A stretch of 55,061 nucleotides of DNA from Armatimonadota bacterium (GTDB lineage: Bacteria > Armatimonadota > Fimbriimonadia > Fimbriimonadales > Fimbriimonadaceae): the NCBI GenBank assembly GCA_025360125.1, contig JANYCU010000029.1, positions 1 to 55,061 on the forward strand. Reading direction: 5' to 3'. Under the pieces are notes generated by a model, which saw only the letters and a program-made list of their open reading frames with translations, was not told the DNA's origin and searched no databases. Positions 48,508 to 55,061 of the stretch are shown piece by piece. The translations under genes were made by a program, and so were the position numbers. The stretch's first letter is position 1, and every line of letters begins with the position of its first letter.

Positions 48508-48578
48508 CTCCCATCCAAAGATTGGAGGGGTGGCGCTTCAGGGGCCCTAGCTGAAGTGACGGGGTGGATGATTCTTGG
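48508..48578 (-). repeat. Dispersed repeat family, copy B
   Basis: This ~70-bp copy contains CCAAAGATTGGAGGGGTGGC and GGTGGATGATTCTTGG. Read on the minus strand it matches copy A (50234-50343) at AAGAATCATCC and GCCACC..CCAATCTTTGG..GGGAG. It lies just downstream of prfC, in inverse orientation to copy A. Confidence 0.65.
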
Positions 48579-48608
48579 CACTTTGCACTTCGCACTCAGC
48601 ACTTCCTC
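48577..48608. repeat. AGTGC word repeat, copy 2
   Basis: CACTTTGCACTTCGCACTCAGCACTT, the inverse of copy 1 at 48386-48416. The prfC stop codon lies in it. Together the two copies bracket copy B. Confidence 0.65.
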
Positions 48609-50211
48609 ATCCCGCCAGAGCCGTAAACTTCTCACCCGGACTCCGCAAGAACTTAATCTTCGGATGCTGCTCAACCTGGTACGCGCAACCCCACTCGGTC
48701 GTAAACAACGCCACCGGAACCCCGTAATTGTCCTCCAGACCGACCGCGCTTGAACCCCAATAAATCCCCTTAATTTCAGCGGCATCCCCATCCAGCCACC
48801 GAATAATCTCGTAAACCATCGGCTCGATGTGCGTCTTCACCCCGTATTCCGCCATCAGCCGATACTGCACGACCTCGAACTGCAGCCGCCCAATCGCGCC
48901 CAAAATTGGCTCGCGAGAGACCGACTTCGGATTCCAAAACAGCTGAATCAATCCTTCTTGACTAAGCTGCTCAATCCCCTTCTCAAAGTTCTTCAGCTTC
49001 GAAACGTCCATGTTCGACAGTCGCGCAAACACCTCGGGCACAAACTCGGGAACCTCGTCGTACTTCACCTTCAGGTTCGTCGTCACCGTGTCGCCCAGCA
49101 TAAACGCGCCTGGGTTAGTCAGGCCCAAGATATCCCCTGGGTAGGCAACCTCGACGGTTTCTCGCTCTTGCGCAAACAGCCGCTGCGGACGCGACAGCTT
49201 CAGCTTCTTCGCGCTCCGCACATTGGTCACTTCCATGTCTTTGGTGAACTCGCCGCTAACAACCCGCACGAACGCGATTCGGTCGCGGTGGTTGGGGTCC
49301 ATGTTCGCCTGAATCTTGAATACGAACGCGCTAAAATCGTCCGTCTTGATCAGGTCCTTCACTTTCTCCAGCCTCATCTCGGGGGTCGGAGCCATGGTTA
49401 GGAACTCGTTGAGAAATAAGCTCACGCCAAAGTTCGTCAGGGCCGAGCCAAAGAAAACCGGAGTCAGGTCGCCTTTCAGCACGCGATCCAAATCGAATTC
49501 CTCGCCCGCAACTTCCAACAGCTCGGTGTCCTCGATCAACTGTTTGTATAGGTTTTCGCCAATAATCTTTGGCAACTCCGGGTCGTCGATCGAAATCGCG
49601 TTTGCCTCGATCGCCTTCGCACCAAACCCCGCCGCCTTGTCGTAAAAGTGAACCATGCGCGTGCGCCGGTCAAACACTCCCTTGAAATCCACGCCCTGCC
49701 CGATCGGCCAATTGATCGGAACACTGCGGATGCCCAGCACTTCTTCAAGCTCGGCCAAAATCGCCAACGGCCCCGGACCCTCGTTGTCCATCTTGTTCAC
49801 AAACGTGAAGATCGGCAGGCCGCGCTGCTTGCACACCGCGAACAGCTTGCGGGTCTGAGTCTCGACGCCGCTCGCGTTGTCGATGAGCATGACCGCCGAG
49901 TCGGCCGCGGTGAGGGTTCGATACGTGTCCGCGCTAAAGTCGTCGTGGCCCGGAGTGTCGAGCAGGTTCAAAACGTGGTCTCTGTACTCGAACTGCAAAA
50001 CCGTCGACGTGATCGAAATGCCGCGCTGCTTTTCCAACTCCATCCAGTCCGAGGTGGCGGTTCGCTGGTTGCGTCGGGCCTTGACGCTCCCCGCGAGCTG
50101 GATGGCACCGCCGTAGAGCAACAGCTTCTCGGTCAGCGTCGTCTTCCCCGCGTCGGGGTGCGAAATAATCGCAAAGGTGCGACGCCGCTTGGCTTCGGTT
50201 TCGATTGACAT
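48607..50211 (-). CDS. prfC: Peptide chain release factor 3
   Basis: RF3 is a GTPase that recycles RF1/RF2 from the ribosome after termination. The 534-residue protein has G1 AIISHPDAGKTTLTEKLL (residues 14-31), G2 RGISITSTVL, G3 LDTPGHDDF, G4 FVNKMD, then the RF3-type domains II-III (e.g. GRLQFEVVQYRLMAEYGV). The length matches the family. The ATG at 50211 shares its A with the stop of the truncated duplicate ORF (50211-50393), so translation may be coupled to it. It is flanked by inverted repeat copies A and B. Confidence 0.95.
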   Translation of the reverse strand: MSIETEAKRRRTFAIISHPDAGKTTLTEKLLLYGGAIQLAGSVKARRNQRTATSDWMELEKQRGISITSTVLQFEYRDHVLNLLDTPGHDDFSADTYRTLTAADSAVMLIDNASGVETQTRKLFAVCKQRGLPIFTFVNKMDNEGPGPLAILAELEEVLGIRSVPINWPIGQGVDFKGVFDRRTRMVHFYDKAAGFGAKAIEANAISIDDPELPKIIGENLYKQLIEDTELLEVAGEEFDLDRVLKGDLTPVFFGSALTNFGVSLFLNEFLTMAPTPEMRLEKVKDLIKTDDFSAFVFKIQANMDPNHRDRIAFVRVVSGEFTKDMEVTNVRSAKKLKLSRPQRLFAQERETVEVAYPGDILGLTNPGAFMLGDTVTTNLKVKYDEVPEFVPEVFARLSNMDVSKLKNFEKGIEQLSQEGLIQLFWNPKSVSREPILGAIGRLQFEVVQYRLMAEYGVKTHIEPMVYEIIRWLDGDAAEIKGIYWGSSAVGLEDNYGVPVALFTTEWGCAYQVEQHPKIKFLRSPGEKFTALAG

Positions 50212-50393
50212 TATTGGGTCACCTTATTCGGTTGAAGAATCATCCCTCTGGGAAACTTCGTTTCCTCTGACTCGCCATCTACCATATTGACGTAAGCAAA
50301 GTTCGAGCAATGGCGAGCCACCTTCCCAATCTTTGGGAAGGAGCTTATTAGGAAAATGCGACGCCGCTTGGCTTCTTGCTCGATGGTGCTCAT
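50211..50393 (-). pseudogene. Decayed duplicate of the prfC 5' end, interrupted by a repeat
   Basis: A 60-codon frame opens with MSTIEQEAKRRRIFLISS, close to the prfC start (MSIETEAKRRRTFAIISH). 19 bases (coding EAKRRR) are identical. After codon ~17 it becomes repeat copy A (with the CCTTCCCAA/TTGGGAAGG hairpin). It stops in TAATG at the prfC ATG. Most likely an older prfC 5' end that acquired a repeat, or a partial duplication; a small leader peptide is possible. Confidence 0.6.
50234..50343 (+). repeat. Dispersed repeat family, copy A
   Basis: Contains GAAGAATCATCCCTCTGGGA, GAAACTTCGTTTCCTC (a hairpin), the 8-bp inverted repeat CTCGCCAT/ATGGCGAG and the perfect hairpin CCTTCCCAA-TCT-TTGGGAAGG at 50321-50341. 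It lies inside the duplicate prfC ORF. Confidence 0.65.
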
Positions 50394-51011
50394 GGGAATA
50401 GTTCACGCGAAGCCGTGAACGGCCGAAGTGCGGGACAATACAGTTTACTCGCCCTGGGAGCGCAGGCGTCCCGCCTGCATTTGATCGCGAAGCGATCTTT
50501 GGAGTGGAGGAACGAAGTTCCCAGGATTTATCTCGCTGCCCGCATCTCGAATACCTACATTTACAACCCATGACTCAGTCTCTTTGCCGCGATAATCGCG
50601 GGGTCACTACGTTCCTCGGACTTTGACATCTCGATTGCCTTACCCAGGCCTCACTCGTTGGCTCGCTGAACTCACAAACTCATTCAACCTGGGCTGACAT
50701 CCTATCGACCCTTCGAGCCTCTGGAGGTTTGGTACTTGACAATAGTTAGTCATTTCCCTTCCAATCGTGAATGCTCCAAGGTTATCTGCACTGGCGGGGC
50801 ATTTGCCCCAGCCTGCATTGTCGGAGGAGGGGTTAAGACTAGAGAGTAAGAAACACGGACAACTATCCGGCTCATCCTTGGCTAATGTTTCGGTCGTCAA
50901 CCTGGAGCACCATGGAAAAGGGGATCGCTGACCATGCGACATTGAAACTACCCAGCCCACCCGCTTTGGAATACCGTCAACATTGCGATCCAAAACTAGT
51001 ACAGTGGAGTC
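50394..51011. other. Repeat-rich gap without clear genes
   Basis: 618 bp upstream of the 85-aa gene with no supported coding region. It holds a third relative of the repeat family (50480-50530: CTTTGGAGTGGAGGAACGAA), the word GGGAGCGCAGGCGTCCCGCC (50456-50476), GTTCACGCGAAGCCGTGAAC (50402-50421), and near 50640-50700 TTACCCAGGCCTCACTCGTT...AACCTGGGC. These are typical dispersed intergenic repeats. Confidence 0.55.
51000..51005 (+). promoter_or_regulatory. -10 box of the 85-aa gene
   Basis: TACAGT, 6 nt before the ATG at 51012. Confidence 0.4.
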
Positions 51012-51269
51012 ATGGAGCGAATGAATAGTATTCAATACCAGCAAGAGCTAAACGAGATCAAAGCCGAGCTCGTCGCGAGTGCTCCATCTGGAGATTCCGA
51101 GGACTTCGAAGAAGCCTTCGATCGCCACCAACGCAAGCTCGCAATTCTTCAAAAGTTTTTCGACGCGGAGGTCCATCCCCCTAACATGCTCGTTTGCACC
51201 GAGCCGCTGTATGGCTACGACTCAGAAATCATGAGGCTGCTCCAAATGCTTAACGCTGTCGACTTATGA
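51012..51269 (+). CDS. Hypothetical 85-aa protein
   Basis: A small acidic, helical protein (MERMNSIQYQQELNEIKAEL, DFEEAFDRHQRKLAILQ) with one Cys. No known family. The -10 box and coding-like composition support a gene inside a repeat-rich region; function unknown. Confidence 0.55.
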   Translation: MERMNSIQYQQELNEIKAELVASAPSGDSEDFEEAFDRHQRKLAILQKFFDAEVHPPNMLVCTEPLYGYDSEIMRLLQMLNAVDL

Positions 51270-51609
51270 TTGAAAACGCTACCCAATAGGCCGCTGGCCT
51301 CGGGAGTCTTTGACCACGGATTTGATACCAGCTTATTCTTGCAGCTTCGCAGATTGTCGAGTAAGCAGGCCACACAGGTTACAGGTTAACCCAGCTCACC
51401 ACGTGACTTGTCCGCGCTAGATATTGAGGCGGTCCCGATGAATCGGGATGTCGCTGAGACGACAGTCGCTGATGCTCCTACTCCGGCATTACAGGCAGGG
51501 TGCTTAGGAACTTTGTCCTTTTTCAGAGAAACAGGTTTCGTAGGCCAAAGCGCGAAGGGCTTCCTGGGAACCTGGTTGCTTCGCAACTCTTCCTCCACTC
51601 CCAAATCGA
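51270..51609. other. Repeat-rich gap
   Basis: 340 bp with no supported gene. It has the hairpin TCCCGATGAATCGGGA (51433-51448), AGGCCGCTGGCCT and a fourth member of the dispersed family at about 51545-51605 (CTTCCTGGGAACC...TCCTCCACTCCCAAATCG). It also has a TAACCCAGCTCACCACGTG stretch like that at 50639. Confidence 0.55.
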
Positions 51610-53448
51610 TCAAAAATTCGGGCGAGGGGTATGAGTCGAGGCGAGGGCGATTTTGACTGAGCCAGAAATGTCGTCGGTTAGGATCCACCAGCCATCCTTT
51701 TGGATTGCGGCAACTGGTTTTCCGTTCACCAAAACCTGAGTCGCATTTGGCTGGGCAGGAAGCTCGACGTGAGCGGTCATTCCTTTTGGCAAAACGATGG
51801 ACATGGTGAACGCGTTTAAGCGTTTGGTATCGATCACGACTGACCCAAGAGGAGTGGGGACTTTTCCTTGGGCAAAGGTGAGATTGCCAAGATGGGGTCT
51901 GATACTTGCTCGCTTCCAACCCGCCACCATGGATTGAACGCCGAGCACGTAGCGAGGCAACAAGTTTGCCGGAGCGGCGCCCCAAGCGTGGTTCCAGTCC
52001 TGATTTGGCTTGTATTTTTGATCCCACGCTTCCCACGTGATCGTGGTTCCGCTTTCGACCATGTGCCGCCAACTACGGTCGCCGCCCGCGGTGATCAAAT
52101 CGATCGCCGCCCGCTCTTGGCCATTTTCAAAGAGCCCTTCGAGCAGATATTGGGCGGCATAAACGGAACACTTCATTCCTCGGGTTGCCAACATTGATGC
52201 GACCGAGGACCGGGCGGTTGCTGGCACCAGGCCAAATGCTAACGGAAATAAGTTGGCGTGGAGACTCGAATGCTCGATTCCCTTTCCGTCTCGGTAAAGC
52301 TGAGTTTGAGGGTCGAAAAAGGTTTGATGAAATTTGACTTTTGCGACTTTTTCCATCGCGGTAAATGTTTCGGCGTCGGCGTCTCGGCCGACGGCTTTGC
52401 CCATTTCGGCCATGAGGCTGATTGCGCGTAACCGGAACGAATTGACGACAGTGTTTTGGGATCCAAAAACGTAGCCGTCGCGTTCGCTTGCTGGCCAATC
52501 GACAATATCATCGTGGCTGATTTGTTGTTTTGAGCTTTGCACTATGCCGTCGGTATCGACCCGGTCGGCCAGGATCTTGGTTTTGAGGGAATCATATCGG
52601 GCGGCCAGCCACTTGACGTCACCGGTCTTCATGTATTCGGCGTGGGCCATGAACACCATGTGGGGGGCCCACTCGGTCGGCCAGGTACCGTGCTTCATCA
52701 GGTGGTCGAAGGTTGAGCGCGGGATTTGGTCGTCTTTTATTGTTGCGTAGTATGAGAGTTGGTTTAAGTAAGAGTCGGCTTCGTAGGGGATGCGTTCGCG
52801 ATCGCCATCGACAAATGTGCCGGCGAATGTGGTGGCTTTGATGGAGTATTTGCAGAGGTCCCACACTTGGTTGAGCATGTTGTTCGAGCAGCGGAAGGTT
52901 GCATCTTGGTCATTCCACGATTTGGGAAATGCAGCTCGGCGAGTGATGTTTGCTACTCGTAATTCACCCGGATAGCCTTCGATTTCGACCCAACGAAACG
53001 GCAAAACGACGCCCCATTCGGGGGAAGTCAGGATGGCAGGAGGATGAGCGGTGGACGCTGCCTCGGTGTTTCTTGCATCTTTTGGTGGTGCGACGACTTG
53101 GGGTTGATTGCCAATAATAGTCGCCCTCGTCATTTTGTACCGCACGGTTCCGGGTGGAGTCCGGTCGATTCTTCCGTTCCGCATCGCTTCGCCGAAGTGA
53201 ACGGTGATCTCACCATTTGAACCCTTCTCGGGCTGGATGGAGATATTCCCAAATGCAACTCGACCGAAATCGACGAGAAAAGTCGCGGGTCCAATCTTGG
53301 TGATTCTGACTGGCTTTTGGTCGAAGAGCCGAACGGGAAAATTGGAGTCGGTTTGATAGAAAGGCTTCTCTGGGGTTGCGGGCAAGTCCATATCATTGAA
53401 AGACTGGTTCATCTCTAGGAGCCATAACGAGAACAGAATCGCACTCAT
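51610..53448 (-). CDS. GH78-like alpha-L-rhamnosidase
   Basis: The 612-residue protein matches the family GH78 (alpha/alpha)6-barrel: YSIKATTFAGTFVDGDRERI with the conserved D-x-E-R acidic pair, WTEWAPHMV-type segments, TTITWEAWD and WNHAWGAAP, and a C-terminal beta domain. It lacks the long N-terminal sugar-binding modules of larger GH78 enzymes. A short hydrophobic N-terminus (MSAILFSLWLLEM) might be a weak signal. It acts on rhamnose-containing polymers such as rhamnogalacturonan, consistent with the GH28 gene at 25 kb. Confidence 0.85.
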   Translation of the reverse strand: MSAILFSLWLLEMNQSFNDMDLPATPEKPFYQTDSNFPVRLFDQKPVRITKIGPATFLVDFGRVAFGNISIQPEKGSNGEITVHFGEAMRNGRIDRTPPGTVRYKMTRATIIGNQPQVVAPPKDARNTEAASTAHPPAILTSPEWGVVLPFRWVEIEGYPGELRVANITRRAAFPKSWNDQDATFRCSNNMLNQVWDLCKYSIKATTFAGTFVDGDRERIPYEADSYLNQLSYYATIKDDQIPRSTFDHLMKHGTWPTEWAPHMVFMAHAEYMKTGDVKWLAARYDSLKTKILADRVDTDGIVQSSKQQISHDDIVDWPASERDGYVFGSQNTVVNSFRLRAISLMAEMGKAVGRDADAETFTAMEKVAKVKFHQTFFDPQTQLYRDGKGIEHSSLHANLFPLAFGLVPATARSSVASMLATRGMKCSVYAAQYLLEGLFENGQERAAIDLITAGGDRSWRHMVESGTTITWEAWDQKYKPNQDWNHAWGAAPANLLPRYVLGVQSMVAGWKRASIRPHLGNLTFAQGKVPTPLGSVVIDTKRLNAFTMSIVLPKGMTAHVELPAQPNATQVLVNGKPVAAIQKDGWWILTDDISGSVKIALASTHTPRPNF

Positions 53449-53584
53449 CTCTTCTTCAAGGTATCCGATTTTGAGGGGAATGTTGAGGATTGAAACCTTT
53501 GGTTTGTTTTCGAAATAAGGCTATTACAATCAGAAGATCCGGCTCTACATCCGACTAAGCGGCTTGTCTCTGTATACTTGCCCA

Positions 53585-54766
53585 GTGATCCTTCCCTTTT
53601 TGTGCACTATCCTGCTTCAATCAACTTTTCGACAGACTGGCGCTCCTTCAACGTACAAGGGGACACAATTCCTGTTACCCGCCATGTGGACAAAGCAGGA
53701 GACGAACGGCGTTTTACTCCTGAATCCACCGAAGACGCAGGATGGCGAGGTCCTCGTAGTCATGGTCATCCAGTCGATTGATTCGGATAAGGCCAAATCT
53801 GCACGTGGTCGGTTTTCAGATTTCTTAGCGGGTGTCGACAGCAAGACCAATGTTAAATCAAGGAGCGAAATCTCGGCATCGACAAGAGGTGACTTGCAAG
53901 CGTTCATCCAAGTCGAGCAGCTCACCGACAAGGACCTGGGGGACTATGAGGCTCTCTATCAGATGGTGACTGATGAAAAACATGATGCATTTGTTGGAGT
54001 GATTTCCAAGGGCGACAAGACGATGGCGCAGTATCAAGACGTGATGAGTTCGATCCTGGCGAGCGTTCGTCCGGTGCCCGCCCAGGCGACCCTGCGGGGT
54101 GCCATCCGCACGGGAGACACTCCTGACCTTTATCCCGGAATGCCCGGCTGGCTTCCGAGCGGAAAGGGTGTGCCAATCCCCGCGCCAGCCATCATCAAAG
54201 GGTCGCCTGTCGGTATGTGGTTCAAGACTCAGTATGAGTCCACGACCTTTAACAATCGTCCGGTTTTGCACATCTATTTGGCCGATGGGACTCGCGCATC
54301 CAATCCTAGGCTGGGTGGTGGCCTGATATTCGATATCGAGGGCCAGCGAAAACAGAAGGGCGTCACTGGTTTGGGCACTTTTGCGATCTCCGATGGGCAG
54401 ATTGTCGAGAATTACGACACGTTCAAAAAGAGAGCCGCATTCTCCATCGGTGACGATAGCACCGGAAAATTTTTCAAGGTGGACGGGGCTAAATTTCGCC
54501 CCCTCATTGCGCTGACTAACCAATCGATCGTCGGGCACTGGGGCGGTCCAGGAATCGATTACAAATTCAAATCCGACGGAACATTTGAGTCAGGAATGAC
54601 CCATGCCAATGGCGACTGGGCGGTCGCAAATTTTCACAGCGGCACTTTCATTTTGGACGGTTACCTGATCATGTTCACTCCAAAGGACGGTCCCAGCACA
54701 GTCACAACGATCGGCAGATCAGGAGACATGCTGATCACCAATAGCGGTCTATTCTTTAAGAAATAG
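53585..54766 (+). CDS. Secreted hypothetical protein
   Basis: From GTG 53585 the 393-residue protein begins VILPFLCTILLQST, a plausible signal peptide (TTG 53564 is an alternative). The N-terminal 160 residues form an unknown alpha/beta domain (EVLVVMVIQSIDSDKAKSAR). The C-terminal half is beta-rich, with GHWGGPGIDYKFKSDGTFES-type lipocalin-like strands. No family is named. A bidirectional terminator follows. Confidence 0.65.
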   Translation: MILPFLCTILLQSTFRQTGAPSTYKGTQFLLPAMWTKQETNGVLLLNPPKTQDGEVLVVMVIQSIDSDKAKSARGRFSDFLAGVDSKTNVKSRSEISASTRGDLQAFIQVEQLTDKDLGDYEALYQMVTDEKHDAFVGVISKGDKTMAQYQDVMSSILASVRPVPAQATLRGAIRTGDTPDLYPGMPGWLPSGKGVPIPAPAIIKGSPVGMWFKTQYESTTFNNRPVLHIYLADGTRASNPRLGGGLIFDIEGQRKQKGVTGLGTFAISDGQIVENYDTFKKRAAFSIGDDSTGKFFKVDGAKFRPLIALTNQSIVGHWGGPGIDYKFKSDGTFESGMTHANGDWAVANFHSGTFILDGYLIMFTPKDGPSTVTTIGRSGDMLITNSGLFFKK

Positions 54767-54800
54767 TTTCGATTCTTACGACAAAATTTAAGTCACATAG

Positions 54801-54861
54801 CGCAAAGTGCAAAGTGTGGAAAAGAAAAGTGCCAGTCAGAAAATACTGACTGGCCCCTTTT
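54801..54861. terminator. Bidirectional terminator with word repeat
   Basis: GCCAGTCAG (54831-54839) pairs with CTGACTGGC (54846-54854), followed by CCCTTTT on the plus strand and AC-TTTTCTTTT on the minus strand. It is preceded at 54801-54818 by GCAAAGTGCAAAGTG words like those near prfC. Confidence 0.7.
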
Positions 54862-54928
54862 AGGCTTTCGGCTGTCAGCATCTTCGATCACCCCCCTCGT
54901 CATTCTCTTCATCGGATTCGATTTGAGA

Positions 54929-55061
54929 TGAGCCCTCATATTAAGACACTCTCTTTTGAAGGTGTTCGGCGATTAGCCCTTCAAATTGTCTTGGGGAAGT
55001 GTTCCCGAGTGACGAGTGGTCTCTTGAACTGTTGTATTCCTCGATATAGTTTGTAACAGCG
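54929..55061 (-). mobile_element. IS3-family insertion sequence, 3' end (partial)
   Basis: A second IS3-type element enters from the right edge. Its right end is probably at about 54929, where inward reading gives TGAGCCCTCATATTAAGAC (IS3-like TGA..CCC start). The transposase C-terminus is encoded on the minus strand. It is not the same element as at the left edge. Confidence 0.7.
54941..55060 (-). CDS. IS3-family transposase OrfB, C-terminal fragment
   Basis: The visible 39 residues run NYIEEYNSSRDHSSLGNTSP..., ending LIAEHLQKRVS before TAA (54941-54943). YIEEYN..R.HSSLG..(S/T)P is the rve_3 signature of IS3-type transposases, with the usual R-P-H as R-D-H. The rest of the gene lies beyond the window. 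Confidence 0.85.
   Translation of the reverse strand, partial: AVTNYIEEYNSSRDHSSLGNTSPRQFEGLIAEHLQKRVS

Noticed and set aside
49648-50208. 186-codon open frame antisense to prfC
   Set aside because: It lies wholly inside prfC, whose GTPase motifs are complete, and shows no domain; it is a shadow of the GC-rich codon pattern.
50640-51044. 134-codon minus frame in the repeat-rich gap
   Set aside because: No domain or ribosome site; it covers dispersed repeat words and overlaps the start of the 85-aa gene.
51386-52072. 228-codon minus frame overlapping the GH78 gene end
   Set aside because: It is antisense-free but out of frame with the rhamnosidase and runs into repeat DNA; composition is Arg/Ser-rich without a domain.
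1-55061. tRNA, rRNA, CRISPR array, phage or plasmid-origin features
   Set aside because: No acceptor stem/anticodon patterns, regularly spaced repeats, or phage and replication genes were seen.

Overview
The window is a bacterial chromosome segment, most likely a whole draft-assembly contig, because it begins and ends inside two different IS3-family transposase genes. The best guess at the source is a Gram-negative-type, free-living heterotroph of the Armatimonadota (Fimbriimonadia-like), with Verrucomicrobiota or Planctomycetota as alternatives. The hints are four PEP-CTERM proteins (V-P-E-P, then a membrane helix, then an Arg/Lys tail), a bacterial 20S-proteasome alpha-type protein, several secreted glycoside hydrolases, many single-gene transcription units on alternating strands, and many genes with a TAnnnT -10 box only 6-9 nt before the start codon (leaderless mRNAs). 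No rRNA, tRNA, CRISPR array or phage module was seen, so the placement is inference.

Layout. 1-141: 3' end of an IS3-type element that has cut off the 5' end of a c-type-haem/DUF2231 membrane protein gene (to 815). 820-7.2 kb: tag, ssb, a two-domain retropepsin-like protein with a coupled partner, citrate synthase and a secreted clan GH-A-like protein. 7.3-11.7 kb: a small hypothetical divergent from purD, then purD, a proteasome alpha-type subunit and an RqcH/NFACT gene in one tight operon, facing a SRAP protein that has lost its catalytic Cys and His. 11.7-20 kb: secreted or anchored proteins (propeller-like protein, serine beta-lactamase-like hydrolase, double SGNH hydrolase, NTF2-like protein, two tandem paralogous lipoproteins, carboxypeptidase-regulatory-like protein). 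20-29 kb: VOC dioxygenase, PEP-CTERM metalloprotease, PYROXD2-like oxidoreductase, PEP-CTERM propeller, GH28, and a CpxP-like/response regulator/histidine kinase operon. 29-37.5 kb: TPR-redoxin fusion, DUF4838 protein, a PEP-CTERM propeller coupled to an AraC/GyrI regulator, TPR and small membrane proteins, and a fourth PEP-CTERM protein. 37.7-48.4 kb: pyrE, a degenerate trypsin/SH3/NlpC-P60 protein, HAD plus APH genes, small membrane proteins, NIPSNAP, alcohol dehydrogenase, Tat-exported intradiol dioxygenase and a cyclase-STAND-TPR signalling protein. 48.4-51.6 kb: prfC inside a region rich in dispersed repeats, with a decayed second copy of its own 5' end. 51.6-54.8 kb: GH78-like rhamnosidase and a secreted hypothetical. 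54.93-55.06 kb: 3' end of the second IS3 transposase.

How genes may work together. The most interesting unit is purD - proteasome-alpha-like - rqcH. The last two overlap by 4 nt, which links a proteasome-fold protein to the bacterial ribosome-quality-control factor that adds alanine tails to stalled nascent chains. The GH-A, GH28, GH78 and DUF4838 proteins point to plant-type polysaccharide breakdown. The CpxP-like/two-component operon looks like an envelope-stress circuit. Several proteins keep a recognisable enzyme fold but lack key catalytic residues (SRAP; trypsin plus NlpC/P60).
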